Shown: in pieces, positions 1 through 7,754 of the stretch | Layout of the letters: the number at the start of each line of letters is the position of its first letter | Position numbering within the stretch: position 1 is the stretch's first letter | Source: Caulobacter soli | Lineage (GTDB): Bacteria > Pseudomonadota > Alphaproteobacteria > Caulobacterales > Caulobacteraceae | Reading direction: 5' to 3' | Length of the DNA stretch: 64,000 bases | Assembly (NCBI RefSeq): GCF_011045195.1 | Contig: NZ_CP049199.1 | Coordinates: 5,191,501 to 5,255,500, forward strand | The notes under the pieces: generated by a model | What the model saw: the letters and a program-made list of their open reading frames with translations, nothing else | Database searches by the model: none | What the model was told of the DNA's origin: nothing | Made by a program: the position numbers and the translations under genes

Positions 1-150
1 GCGCGGCGAGGCGCCTTCGGCCAGCAGGCCGGCCTTGGCCGTGTCTTCGTCGACGCCGGAGCCCACGGCTTCGAACACGACGCCGGCGTTGCGCAGGATC
101 GCCTGGCGGGCCGAACTCTTCGACGCCAAGGTAATGGGGGGCGAGCTCAT
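1..150 (-). CDS. maf: Maf-like nucleoside triphosphate pyrophosphatase, N-terminal part
   Basis: Only the first 50 codons are in the window; the gene runs off the left edge. The translation begins MSSPPITLASKSSARQAIL, the N-terminal signature of Maf/YhdE proteins (usually LASxSPRR), which hydrolyse non-canonical or modified nucleoside triphosphates and were first linked to septum formation. The start ATG overlaps the stop of the upstream ppsR gene (ATGA), so the two are probably translationally coupled. ppsR followed by maf on the left flank of the origin is the arrangement expected for Caulobacter. Family is clear from the N-terminus and context, but the catalytic half is not visible. Confidence 0.8.
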   Translation of the reverse strand, partial: MSSPPITLASKSSARQAILRNAGVVFEAVGSGVDEDTAKAGLLAEGASPR

Positions 151-1049
151 CCCAGCACCTCGACCTGGCCGCGGCCGCCCGACAGCAGGTTGATGATCGC
201 CGCCGCCGTCTCTTCGACCGAACGCCGGGTGACGTCGATGATCGGCCAGCCCTGTTTCTCAAACAGCCGGCGCGCGCCGATGATCTCCTGCCGCACCGCG
301 TCGGTGTCGATATAGTCGCTCTCGCGGTTTTCCTTCAGCGACAGCAGGCGGTTGCGGCGGATCTGGATCAGTCGCTCGGGCGAGGTCATCAGGCCGACGA
401 TCAGGGTGTTCTTCAAAGTGAACAGTTCCTCGGGCGGCGGCCGGCCCGGCACCAGCGGCACGTTGGCGGCCCGCACGCCCCGATGCGCCAGATAGATGCA
501 GGTCGGGGTCTTGGAGGTGCGCGACACGCCCACCAGGATGACGTCGGCCTGGGTCAAATCCTGACCGCCTTGGCCGTCGTCGTGGGCGATGGCGTAGTCC
601 AGCGCCTCGATCCGGTCGAAATAGTCGTTGTTCAGCGCGTGCTGGGCGCCGACCCGGGTCGAGATCCGCGCGCCCAGATAGCGCGACATGGCGCTGACCA
701 CTGGGTCGAGGGCGGCGATGCACGGCATTTCCAGTCGTCGGCAGCCTTCCTCCAGCGCCGCCCGCAGGTTCGGGTCGATGATGGTGTGCATGACCACGCC
801 CGGCGCACCGGCGATTTCCTCGAGCGCCCGGTCGAGTTGGCGCGTGGAACGCACCAGGGCGTAGATGTGTTCGATAGGCAGAATGTCGGTGAAACGGGCG
901 CAAACGGCCCGCGCCATCGCGTTCAGGGTCTCACCCGTCGAGTCCGACACCAGGTGAATATGGAAGTAGGTGGCGAAGCGCGGCGGGCTTCTTTCACCCT
1001 CAGCGGCGCCAGCTTCCTGTGGATCATCCGTTAACGGTTGCTTAACCAC
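147..1049 (-). CDS. ppsR: PPSR-family bifunctional kinase/pyrophosphorylase (DUF299)
   Basis: 300 residues from a GTG start. The family phosphorylates and dephosphorylates PEP synthase or pyruvate phosphate dikinase, using ADP as phosphate donor. Visible hallmarks are the N-terminal HLVSDSTGET segment (about residues 32-41) and the P-loop-like GVSRTSKTPTCIYLA (about 173-187), followed by the conserved VPGRPPPEELF stretch. It reads away from the origin and is the first gene on its left side. The start is uncertain: the GTG gives MVKQPLTDD, no in-frame ATG lies near it, and the first codons coincide with a perfect CtrA box and a DnaA box. Translation might therefore begin at a weaker codon nearer the conserved FHIHLVSDS region. 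Confidence 0.85.
   Translation of the reverse strand: MVKQPLTDDPQEAGAAEGERSPPRFATYFHIHLVSDSTGETLNAMARAVCARFTDILPIEHIYALVRSTRQLDRALEEIAGAPGVVMHTIIDPNLRAALEEGCRRLEMPCIAALDPVVSAMSRYLGARISTRVGAQHALNNDYFDRIEALDYAIAHDDGQGGQDLTQADVILVGVSRTSKTPTCIYLAHRGVRAANVPLVPGRPPPEELFTLKNTLIVGLMTSPERLIQIRRNRLLSLKENRESDYIDTDAVRQEIIGARRLFEKQGWPIIDVTRRSVEETAAAIINLLSGGRGQVEVLG
1018..1026 (-). promoter_or_regulatory. DnaA box (G-box type)
   Basis: On the minus strand this reads TGATCCACA, one base different from the E. coli TTATCCACA consensus and of the G-box type described for the Caulobacter origin. It lies 4 bp outside the CtrA box at 1031-1046, inside the ppsR coding sequence. Confidence 0.6.
1031..1046. promoter_or_regulatory. 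CtrA box (full match) at the ppsR end of the origin
   Basis: TTAACGGTTGCTTAAC is an exact TTAA-N7-TTAAC match, the recognition sequence of the cell-cycle regulator CtrA in Caulobacter. It lies within the first codons of ppsR as called, so CtrA bound here could act on ppsR expression and on origin silencing. Sequence match is direct; binding is inferred from the known role of CtrA at Cori. Confidence 0.75.
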
Positions 1050-1239
1050 TGGCCTGGCCCCTGGGGATGAGCGGGGGTGAATCCCGGCTCGTTACGGCGC
1101 GTCGAACTGACCCTGTGTTAAACGGTCACATTGATCGCCGACAATCCCCAGTCTCGACCCACCGCCATCGCCGGTGCGTTTCCGATTCCCCCAAACCGGG
1201 GATGAGCGAACGCTCATGGTTACGGCGCCGTTCACCATC

Positions 1240-1254
1240 TTAACGTTTCATTAG
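1240..1254 (+). promoter_or_regulatory. CtrA box (one mismatch) in Cori
   Basis: TTAACGTTTCATTAG matches TTAA-N7-TTAA with one mismatch in the last base. It sits in the middle of the intergenic origin, next to an AT-rich segment. A CtrA half-site TTAAC follows at 1288-1292. Confidence 0.65.
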
Positions 1255-1409
1255 GAATTACGGCGGACTAGCGACTTGTCCCCATAGTTAACAGCCCCGA
1301 GCCCACATGTGGGTCGAGCTTGGACAGATTTCGGATGGACGGGGGGCATGGTGCGGCGCGAACGGGTTTTCCCCGTTAGGCACTTGCTCACCATCTCCTA
1401 CAATCTTCC

Positions 1410-1424
1410 TTAAAATCTTCTTAA
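1410..1424 (+). promoter_or_regulatory. CtrA box (full match) in the hemE promoter side of Cori
   Basis: TTAAAATCTTCTTAA is an exact TTAA-N7-TTAA. It lies 80 bp upstream of the hemE ATG and is bracketed by the inverted repeat CTTCCTT (1405-1411) / AAGGAAG (1431-1437). In Caulobacter, CtrA at this side of Cori represses both replication start and the strong hemE promoter; the same role is inferred here from position. Confidence 0.72.
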
Positions 1425-1503
1425 AGAAAGAAGGAAGAAGGGAAGAAGGCCTCCGGGGAGATACGGGCTTGAGCCCACGGGCCTGACGGGATTTAAGGCC
1501 AGC

Positions 1504-2532
1504 ATGTCGATCGATCAGAAGCCCAAGCTCCTTTCCGTCCTGGATGGCCAGAAGGCCGAACGTCCGCCCGTGTGGTTCATGCGGCAGGCGGGCCGGTACC
1601 TGCCGGAGTATCGGGCCGTTCGCGCGACCGAGCCGACCTTCATCGATTTCTGCCTGAACCCGGAAAAGGCCGCCGAGGTGACGCTGCAGCCCATGCGGCG
1701 TTTTCCCTATGATGCGGCTATCGTCTTCGCCGACATCCTGCTGATCCCTCAGGCCCTGGGCCAGAAGGTGTGGTTCGAGGCGGGCGAGGGACCCAAGCTG
1801 GGCGGGCTGCCGTCGATCGAGTCGATGCGCGACCTGACGGGCCAGGCCGGCCAGGCGCTGGGCGCGGTGGGCGAAACGCTCAGCCGCGTGCGGTCGGCGC
1901 TCGAGCCTGAGCGCACCCTGATCGGTTTCGCCGGCGCGCCCTGGACCGTGGCGACCTACATGATCGAGGGCGGGTCCAGCGATCGCTCCGGCGCGCGGAC
2001 CTATGCCTACCAGAACGCGGAAAAGCTGGACGCCCTGATCCAGGTGCTGGTCGACGCCACTATCGACTATCTGGCCATGCAAGCCGCGTCGGGCGCTCAG
2101 GTGCTGAAGCTGTTCGAGAGCTGGGCCGAGGGCTTGTCCGAGCCGCTGTTCGATCGCCTGGTGACGAAGCCGCACACCGCCATTGTCGAGGGCCTGCGGA
2201 CCAGGGGCGTCACGACCCCGATCATCGGCTTCCCGCGCGGCGCCGGAACCCTGGTCGAGACCTACGCCAAGCTCGCGCCGGTTCAGGGCGTGGCGCTGGA
2301 CACCCAGGCCTCGGCGGCGCTGGGCCAGTCGATCCAGAAGACCAAGGCCATCCAGGGCGCGCTCGATCCTCTGCTGCTGCGGGCCGGCGGCGACGCCCTG
2401 CTGGCGCGGGTCGACCAGCTTCTGGAACAGTGGGGGCAAGGTCCCTACATCTTCAACCTGGGTCACGGCATCTTGCCCGACACGCCGATCGCCCACGTCG
2501 AGGCGGTGCTGGCCCGGGTCACCGGCAAGTGA
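1504..2532 (+). CDS. hemE: Uroporphyrinogen decarboxylase
   Basis: 342 residues, the usual family length. The enzyme decarboxylates the four acetate groups of uroporphyrinogen III to give coproporphyrinogen III in the cytoplasmic haem pathway. Visible signatures are PVWFMRQAGRYLPEYR (about residues 20-35, with the substrate-binding arginines), FADIL (about 77-81) and GFAGAPWTVATYM (about 141-153). The ATG follows the origin directly and is followed 5 bp after the stop by hemH and then hemJ, so three haem-pathway steps form one operon. Transcription starts within Cori, so its expression is tied to origin state in Caulobacter. Confidence 0.97.
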   Translation: MSIDQKPKLLSVLDGQKAERPPVWFMRQAGRYLPEYRAVRATEPTFIDFCLNPEKAAEVTLQPMRRFPYDAAIVFADILLIPQALGQKVWFEAGEGPKLGGLPSIESMRDLTGQAGQALGAVGETLSRVRSALEPERTLIGFAGAPWTVATYMIEGGSSDRSGARTYAYQNAEKLDALIQVLVDATIDYLAMQAASGAQVLKLFESWAEGLSEPLFDRLVTKPHTAIVEGLRTRGVTTPIIGFPRGAGTLVETYAKLAPVQGVALDTQASAALGQSIQKTKAIQGALDPLLLRAGGDALLARVDQLLEQWGQGPYIFNLGHGILPDTPIAHVEAVLARVTGK

Positions 2533-2537
2533 CGACC

Positions 2538-3596
2538 ATGAAGGGGCAGGGGCGCAGGATCGCCGTCGTCCTGTTCAATCTGGGCGGACCCGACGGGCCG
2601 GACGCGGTGCGGCCGTTCCTGTTCAACCTGTTCCGGGATCCGGCCATCATCGGCCTGCCGGCCCTGCTGCGTTATCCGATCGCCGCCCTGATCGCCGGGA
2701 CGCGCGCCAAGCTGGCCAAGGAGAACTACGCCCTGATGGGCGGCGGTTCGCCCCTGCTGCCGGAGACGGAAAAGCAGGCCAGGGCGCTGGAGGCCGATCT
2801 GGCCGCGCGCTTTCCGGACGCTGAGACCCGCTGCTTCATCGCCATGCGCTACTGGAAGCCGCTGACCCACGAGACCGCCAAGGCCGTGAAGGCCTTCGCC
2901 CCGGACGAGGTCGTGTTGGTGCCGCTCTATCCGCAATATTCGTCGACCACGACCGGTTCGTCGCTGAAGGCCTGGAAGCGGGCCTATCGTAAGGGTCCGG
3001 GCCGGGTCTCGACGGTCTGCTGCTATCCGACGGACGAAGCTTTGGTTCAGGCGCATGCCGACCTGATCAAGGCCGCCTACGACAAGGCCGGTCGTCCCGG
3101 TCCGGCGCGGTTGCTATTCTCGGCGCACGGCTTGCCCGAAAAGGTGATCCTGGCCGGCGATCCCTACCAGCAGCAGATCGAAGCCACGGCGGCGGCGGTC
3201 GCCGCCAGGCTGGGCGAGGGCGAGGGCTGGGACTGGCGGGTGACCTATCAGAGCCGGGTCGGTCCGATGAAATGGATTGGCCCCTCGACCGAGGACGAGA
3301 TCCGCGCCGCCAGCCAGCAGGGCCTGGCCCTGGTCGTGACTCCGATCGCCTTCGTGTCCGAGCACATCGAGACTCTGGTCGAACTGGACCACGAATACCG
3401 TCAGGTGGCGTTCGAGAACGGCTGCCCGGTCTATGTCCGCGTGCCGGCGTTGGGCGTCACGCCGGGATTCATCGAGGGCCTAGGTCGCGCCGTCGGGAAC
3501 GTGCTCGGCGCGCCCGACCGTTTGGTCACCGCCTGCGCCTGGCGCTGCGGCGGGGATCGCACCCAATGTCCGAACAAATCGGGGGCACGCGCATGA
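2538..3596 (+). CDS. hemH: Ferrochelatase
   Basis: 352 residues from ATG 2538; the open frame extends further upstream into hemE, but the MKGQGRRIAVVLFNLGGPD start fits the family. Ferrochelatase inserts Fe2+ into protoporphyrin IX, the last step of haem b synthesis. The LFNLGGPDGPDAVRPFLFNLF motif (about residues 12-32), PLYPQYSSTTTGS (about 133-145), the catalytic-histidine segment LLFSAHGLP (about 192-200) and the VTPIAFVSEHIETL motif (about 268-281) are all present. The stop overlaps the start of hemJ, suggesting translational coupling. Confidence 0.96.
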   Translation: MKGQGRRIAVVLFNLGGPDGPDAVRPFLFNLFRDPAIIGLPALLRYPIAALIAGTRAKLAKENYALMGGGSPLLPETEKQARALEADLAARFPDAETRCFIAMRYWKPLTHETAKAVKAFAPDEVVLVPLYPQYSSTTTGSSLKAWKRAYRKGPGRVSTVCCYPTDEALVQAHADLIKAAYDKAGRPGPARLLFSAHGLPEKVILAGDPYQQQIEATAAAVAARLGEGEGWDWRVTYQSRVGPMKWIGPSTEDEIRAASQQGLALVVTPIAFVSEHIETLVELDHEYRQVAFENGCPVYVRVPALGVTPGFIEGLGRAVGNVLGAPDRLVTACAWRCGGDRTQCPNKSGARA

Positions 3597-4060
3597 TGGA
3601 TTTCCTGGCCGGCCACTTCGACCTGATCCGTGGCCTGCACATCATTTTCGTGATGGCCTGGATCGCCGGCATGCTGATCCTGCCGCGCCTGTTCGTCTAC
3701 CATATGAAGACCGAGCCCGGCTCGGAGATGGACGCCGTCTTCAAGCTGGCCGAGCTGCGCACCCTGCGGATCATCATCAACCCGGCCATGATCCTGGCCC
3801 TGCTGATGGGCCTGTTGCTGGCGATGATCGACACCCAGCGCCTGGGTCACGACTTCTTCCTCAAGCCCTGGGCCCTGACCAAGATCGCGGCCCTGATCTT
3901 CCTGTTCGGTTGGCACGGCTTCGTTTCCAAGGCCCGCCGCCAGTTCGCCGCCGGGACCAACGCCCGCTCGGAGAAGTTCTGGCGGATGACCAACGAACTC
4001 CCGTTCCTGGCGGCGATCGTCATCGTGCTGTCGGTGACGACCAAGTTCCTGGGCCACTGA
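3593..4060 (+). CDS. hemJ: Protoporphyrinogen oxidase HemJ
   Basis: About 155 residues, mostly hydrophobic with four likely membrane helices (near residues 10-28, 52-74, 83-102 and 130-150). HemJ (UPF0093) oxidises protoporphyrinogen IX to protoporphyrin IX in bacteria lacking HemY or HemG, and binds haem b. The N-terminal GLHIIFVMAWIAGMLILPRLFVYH with its conserved histidines is typical. I chose ATG 3593 because a GGGGG run lies about 8 bp upstream and it gives the standard length; ATG 3566 would add MSEQIGGTR. It overlaps the hemH stop. Position between hemH and rho supports the call. Confidence 0.88.
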   Translation: MMDFLAGHFDLIRGLHIIFVMAWIAGMLILPRLFVYHMKTEPGSEMDAVFKLAELRTLRIIINPAMILALLMGLLLAMIDTQRLGHDFFLKPWALTKIAALIFLFGWHGFVSKARRQFAAGTNARSEKFWRMTNELPFLAAIVIVLSVTTKFLGH

Positions 4061-4061
4061 C

Positions 4062-4463
4062 ATGAGGGTCAACCGGTTTGGCGCGGCGATGGCCGCCTTG
4101 GTGCTGACCACCGGCCCAATCGGGGCATGGGCGGCTCCGCGGATCTCGCACGCTCAGCTGGAAGAGATGTTTTCGAACATGCGGGGTTCGGCGGCATGGA
4201 ACGTCGATGGTCCGCTACTCTGGGGCTATTTCTTCACCAGTCCCGATCGAGCGAAAGTCGATCAGGCCGCCAAGATCCTCGTCGGCCGAGGCTACCGGCT
4301 GGTCGAAATCCATCGCGACAGGGGCGTCTGGTGGCTGCACGTCGAGCGCGTTGAACACCATACCGTGGACAGCCTCGACGCCCGTAATGCGGAATTCTAC
4401 GCCTTCGCCCAAGGCGAGGGGTTGGCGACCTACGACGGAATGGATGTAGGTCCGGTTCCTTAA
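4062..4463 (+). CDS. RraB-like domain protein with signal peptide
   Basis: 133 residues. The N-terminus has an arginine followed by a hydrophobic stretch and AWA-AP, a probable signal peptide cut near residue 25. The rest, with WGYFFTSPD (about 54-62), a GRGYRLVEI segment and a C-terminal TYDGMDVG, follows the pattern of the RraB (ribonuclease E inhibitor) family, whose usual ending is YDGWG. Cytoplasmic RraB binds RNase E, but an exported copy cannot do that, so the fold is likely and the function unknown. It begins one base after the hemJ stop and precedes rho. Confidence 0.62.
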   Translation: MRVNRFGAAMAALVLTTGPIGAWAAPRISHAQLEEMFSNMRGSAAWNVDGPLLWGYFFTSPDRAKVDQAAKILVGRGYRLVEIHRDRGVWWLHVERVEHHTVDSLDARNAEFYAFAQGEGLATYDGMDVGPVP

Positions 4464-4727
4464 CCTTGCAGCGGCTCCGCTTGACCGGGCGGGCCGCTTG
4501 TGGTTCCCATCCAGCAGACGCGGCGCCCAGGCTCCGCGTTCCCGCCTCTTACGGACCGGCGCTCGTCCTGACGCGCCCCCGGAGCCTCTAGCTTCGAAGG
4601 TCTGTCCCCCGATCGATACGCGCCGTCGTCATGGCGCGACCCGCTCGCCGCCTTACCGCGACGAGTCCGTTTTAGAACCAAGGCTCGGCTCGCATCCTCG
4701 CGGGCCGCGCGACGTTGAGTGTCACCT
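4464..4727 (+). promoter_or_regulatory. rho leader and promoter region
   Basis: 264 bp without a credible gene. It must hold the rho promoter and 5' leader. The stretch from about 4540 to 4640 is rich in C and poor in G on the plus strand, which is compatible with a rut-type Rho loading region and autoregulation as known for E. coli rho. That is inference; I identify no defined attenuator. Confidence 0.35.
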
Positions 4728-6140
4728 ATGACCGACCAGACCGAAAACCAATCCGAGACCGAAGAGCCCGTCATCGACACGACGGCCGAGGTTTCCAGCG
4801 AACCGCAGGACGCGCCCGAAGGCGACGGCGGCGACGACGAATCCGAAGTGGGCGCCACCGTGGCGGCCATGGGCCTGAAGACCATGTCCCTGCAGGAGCT
4901 GAAGGAGAAATCCCCGGCCGACCTGCTGGCGTTCGCCGAGACCTTCGAGGTCGAGAACGCCAACTCCATGCGCAAGCAGGACATGATGTTCGCGATCCTG
5001 AAGACCCTCGCCGAGGAAGGCGTGGAGATCTCGGGCTCGGGAACGATGGAAGTGGTGCAGGACGGCTTCGGCTTCCTGCGCTCGCCGGAAGCCAACTATC
5101 TTCCGGGTCCGGACGATATCTACGTGTCGCCCTCGCAGATCCGCAAGTTCGGCCTGCGCACCGGCGACACCATCGAGGGCGCCATCCGCTCGCCGCGCGA
5201 AGGCGAACGCTACTTCGCCCTGACCGGCGTCTCGAAGATCAATTTCGAGAGCCCGGACAACGTCAAGCACAAGGTCCACTTCGACAACCTGACGCCGCTC
5301 TATCCTGAAGAGCGCCTGCACATGGAACTGCCCGATCCGACCATCAAGGATCGTTCGGGCCGGGTCATCGACATCGTCGCCCCTCTGGGCAAGGGCCAGC
5401 GCTGCCTGATCGTCGCCCCGCCGCGCGTCGGCAAGACGGTGATGCTGCAGAACATCGCCAAGTCCATCGAGACCAACCACCCCGAGTGCTACCTGATCGT
5501 CCTGCTGATCGACGAGCGCCCGGAAGAAGTGACCGACATGCAGCGCACGGTGAAGGGCGAGGTCATCGCCTCGACCTTCGACGAGCCGGCGACCCGCCAC
5601 GTGCAGGTGGCCGAGATGGTCATCGAAAAGGCCAAGCGCCTGGTCGAGCACAAGCGCGACGTCGTCATCCTGCTGGACTCGGTCACGCGTCTGGGCCGCG
5701 CCTACAACACCACCGTCCCGTCGTCGGGCAAGGTTCTGACCGGCGGTGTCGACGCCAACGCCCTGCAGCGCCCCAAGCGCTTCTTCGGCGCCGCGCGGAA
5801 CGTGGAGGAGGGCGGCTCGCTCTCGATCATCGCCACCGCCCTGATCGACACCGGCAGCCGGATGGACGAGGTGATCTTCGAAGAGTTCAAGGGCACCGGT
5901 AACTCGGAAATCGTCCTGGACCGCAAGGTCGCTGACAAGCGCATCTTCCCGGCCATCGACGTGCTGAAGTCCGGCACCCGCAAGGAAGAGCTGATCACTC
6001 CGCGCGACCAGCTGCAGAAGACCTACGTCCTGCGCCGCATCCTCAACCCGATGGGCGCTTCGGACGCCATCGAGTTCCTGTTGGAGAAGATGCGCCAGTC
6101 GAAGACGAACGGCGATTTCTTCCAGAGCATGAACACTTAA
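4728..6140 (+). CDS. rho: Transcription termination factor Rho
   Basis: 470 residues from ATG 4728 (a GTG at 4719 is in frame but less likely). Rho is a hexameric RNA helicase that ends transcription. The order is an acidic N-terminal extension (1-45), a Rho N helical segment beginning [19 protein letters not shown], an RNA-binding cold-shock-like domain with DGFGFLR (about 115-121), Walker A APPRVGKT (about 230-237), [13 protein letters not shown] (about 258-270), and the Q- and R-loop region with [13 protein letters not shown]. Length is typical for alphaproteobacteria with the N-terminal extension. Confidence 0.98.
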   Translation: MTDQTENQSETEEPVIDTTAEVSSEPQDAPEGDGGDDESEVGATVAAMGLKTMSLQELKEKSPADLLAFAETFEVENANSMRKQDMMFAILKTLAEEGVEISGSGTMEVVQDGFGFLRSPEANYLPGPDDIYVSPSQIRKFGLRTGDTIEGAIRSPREGERYFALTGVSKINFESPDNVKHKVHFDNLTPLYPEERLHMELPDPTIKDRSGRVIDIVAPLGKGQRCLIVAPPRVGKTVMLQNIAKSIETNHPECYLIVLLIDERPEEVTDMQRTVKGEVIASTFDEPATRHVQVAEMVIEKAKRLVEHKRDVVILLDSVTRLGRAYNTTVPSSGKVLTGGVDANALQRPKRFFGAARNVEEGGSLSIIATALIDTGSRMDEVIFEEFKGTGNSEIVLDRKVADKRIFPAIDVLKSGTRKEELITPRDQLQKTYVLRRILNPMGASDAIEFLLEKMRQSKTNGDFFQSMNT

Positions 6141-6146
6141 GCTTGG

Positions 6147-6162
6147 TGTTTCACGTGAAACA
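6147..6162. other. parS centromere site 1
   Basis: TGTTTCACGTGAAACA is the perfect 16-bp parS palindrome, here extended to 18 bp by a G/C pair. It is the ParB loading site for chromosome segregation. It lies 6 bp after the rho stop and just before the rho terminator hairpin, about 5 kb from the origin. Confidence 0.95.
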
Positions 6163-6166
6163 CGAA

Positions 6167-6197
6167 GGGCGGCTGGAGAGATCCAGCCGCCCTTTTT
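6167..6197 (+). terminator. Intrinsic terminator of rho
   Basis: GGGCGGCTGGA (6167-6177) pairs with TCCAGCCGCCC (6182-6192) around a GAGA loop, followed by TTTTT. An 11-bp GC-rich stem with a U tract is a classic factor-independent terminator, fitting for rho itself. Confidence 0.93.
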
Positions 6198-6783
6198 CAT
6201 GCGGTGGGGACAAGCGGGTGTGATCCCACGCGAATCTGGCTGTGAGCGAGGTGGGGAGGCGCGAAGCGGTCCGGGCCCAGCCCGGATGACCGTGAGTTTG
6301 AAAGTGCGTTTCGGCTAGACCCGTCCGCTCCGCGAAACCGTTCTTCTCAAGGGACGGCGATTGAGGGCCTGTTTCATCCCGATCGACGTTTCCCCTCAGG
6401 CGGGCAGGATCAAAGTCACCCGGAAGGGGCCGTCGGCGACTCCGACTGATCCTCGAACAGGCCGGTTTGAACTTTCCAGCCCCGTCAACCCGCGCAGATC
6501 CCGGCGAGGTTTCGTTGGGTCCCGGATCTATCCACGAACAGACCCACAACCTGCCTCGCGCAAGGCGCTGCGCGGCCCCGCTCGGTTCCATCTCCATCGC
6601 CTGCTTGGGCCGGTACCAAGAGCCCTCCCCGTGATGGAGACGGGATTATTGTGCGGGAGGTTTGAGGGCTGGCGCGTTGGTGACGCTGATTATTTTCAGG
6701 GTGTTGAAAGGGCTGGGATTTCTCTCCGCCGTGGCGGGGATAGAGCGCCGTCTATCCCCGCGAGCGGGCCCAAGCGGCTGGAT
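6198..6783. other. Gene-free stretch between rho and the quinone reductase gene
   Basis: 586 bp. The open frames here have no recognisable domains and composition unlike the neighbouring genes, so I call no CDS. The only structure I see is a 10-bp inverted repeat near the right end (6735-6760). It lies between a plus-strand terminator and the 3' end of a minus-strand gene, so no promoter is required; an unannotated small RNA cannot be excluded. Confidence 0.5.
6735..6760 (-). terminator. Hairpin downstream of the quinone reductase gene
   Basis: CGGGGATAGA (6735-6744) and TCTATCCCCG (6751-6760) form a perfect 10-bp stem with a 6-base loop. It is 24 bp past the stop of the minus-strand gene at 6784. 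No U run follows, so it is more likely an RNA 3'-end-stabilising stem or a Rho-assisted terminator than a classic intrinsic one. Confidence 0.5.
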
Positions 6784-7749
6784 CTACGGAATCAGCAACG
6801 TCGCCCCGGTTGTCCGCCGTCCCTCCAGAGCCTCATGGGCCGCTCTGGCCTGCGCCAGCGGAAACGTCTGCCCGACCTCGATCTTCACCGCGCCGGATTC
6901 CAGCACCGCGAACAGGGCCGCCGCGCTCTCGTCCAGCTCGGCGGTGGTGGCGATGTAGTCGAACAGACGAGGCCGGGTGACGAACAGCGATTTGCCCGAC
7001 AACTCCAGCGGCGCGAACGGCGGCACGGGCCCGGAGGCGTTGCCGAACGTGACCAACACGCCGCGCCGGCCCAGGCTCTTGAAGCTGGCCTCGAAGGTGT
7101 CCTTGCCGACCCCGTCATAGGCGACGGCCACGCCTTGACCGCTCGTGATCTCCAGAACCCGAGCCGCGACGTCTTCCTCGCCGTAGAGGATCACATGGTC
7201 GGCGCCGTGGTCGCGGGCCATGACGGCTTTGGCCTCCGAGCCGACCGTGGCGATCACGGTCGCGCCCAGGGCCTTGGCCCATTGCACCAGGATCGAACCC
7301 ACCCCGCCGGCGGCGGCATGGATCAGCACGGTCTGACCCGGTTCGACCGTATGGCAGCGGCGAACGAGAAACTCGGCGGTCATACCCTTGAGCAGCACGG
7401 CCGCGGCGGTCTCGAGACTGACGCCTTCCGGGACCTTCACGGCGCGATCGGCCGGGACCACGGCGGCTTCGGCATAGGCGCCGAGCGTGCCGTTATAGGC
7501 GACGCGGTCACCGGCCTTGAACCGGGTGACGCCTTCGCCCAGCGCCTCGACGACGCCCGCCGCCTCCAGGCCCAGCACCGCCGGCATCTTCATCGGGTAG
7601 AGGCCGGAGCGATGATAGGTGTCGATGAAGTTCAGGCCCACGGCCTGATGCCGGACCAGGATCTGACCGGGAGCGGGTGAGGGGACGGGCAGGTCGACGA
7701 TCTCGAGCACCTCGGGGCCGCCGGTCCGGACGGCTTGTATGGCCAGCAT
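6784..7749 (-). CDS. Zinc-independent quinone oxidoreductase (MDR superfamily)
   Basis: 321 residues, the usual length of NADPH:quinone reductases such as QorA. The N-terminal GroES-like part includes HRSGLYPMKMPAVLGLEAAG (about residues 46-65), then the Rossmann motif AAAGGVGSILVQWAKALGA (about 146-164). The zinc-ligand cysteines of alcohol dehydrogenases are absent. The substrate is likely a quinone or reactive carbonyl. The next gene upstream (dienelactone hydrolase) ends 5 bp before this start, so the two form an operon. The exact substrate cannot be told. Confidence 0.87.
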   Translation of the reverse strand: MLAIQAVRTGGPEVLEIVDLPVPSPAPGQILVRHQAVGLNFIDTYHRSGLYPMKMPAVLGLEAAGVVEALGEGVTRFKAGDRVAYNGTLGAYAEAAVVPADRAVKVPEGVSLETAAAVLLKGMTAEFLVRRCHTVEPGQTVLIHAAAGGVGSILVQWAKALGATVIATVGSEAKAVMARDHGADHVILYGEEDVAARVLEITSGQGVAVAYDGVGKDTFEASFKSLGRRGVLVTFGNASGPVPPFAPLELSGKSLFVTRPRLFDYIATTAELDESAAALFAVLESGAVKIEVGQTFPLAQARAAHEALEGRRTTGATLLIP

Positions 7750-7754
7750 GACGG

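Larger units (their letters stand above)
1050..1503. other. Chromosomal replication origin region (Cori)
   Basis: A 454-bp gene-free stretch between divergent ppsR and hemE, the known location of the C. crescentus origin. It is flanked or filled by CtrA sites (1031-1046, 1240-1254, 1410-1424, and a TTAAC half-site at 1288-1292), weak DnaA-like words such as TCATCCCCA (complement of 1062-1070) and TTGTCCCCA (1277-1285), and two CcrM methylation sites GANTC (1079-1083 and 1184-1188). It also holds two perfect inverted repeats, ATGAGCG-AA-CGCTCAT (1202-1217) and CCCACATGTGGG (1302-1313). The right end is AT-richer and purine-tracted (1400-1447) and must also contain the hemE promoter. Boundaries are those of the intergenic space; the functional minimum was not determined. 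Confidence 0.85.

Noticed and set aside
6151..6597. Minus-strand open frame of 148 codons downstream of rho
   Set aside because: Covers the terminator and parS; low-complexity sequence with no recognisable family.
6361..7680. Plus-strand open frame across the gap and the quinone reductase gene
   Set aside because: Antisense to a clear MDR gene; no domain seen.
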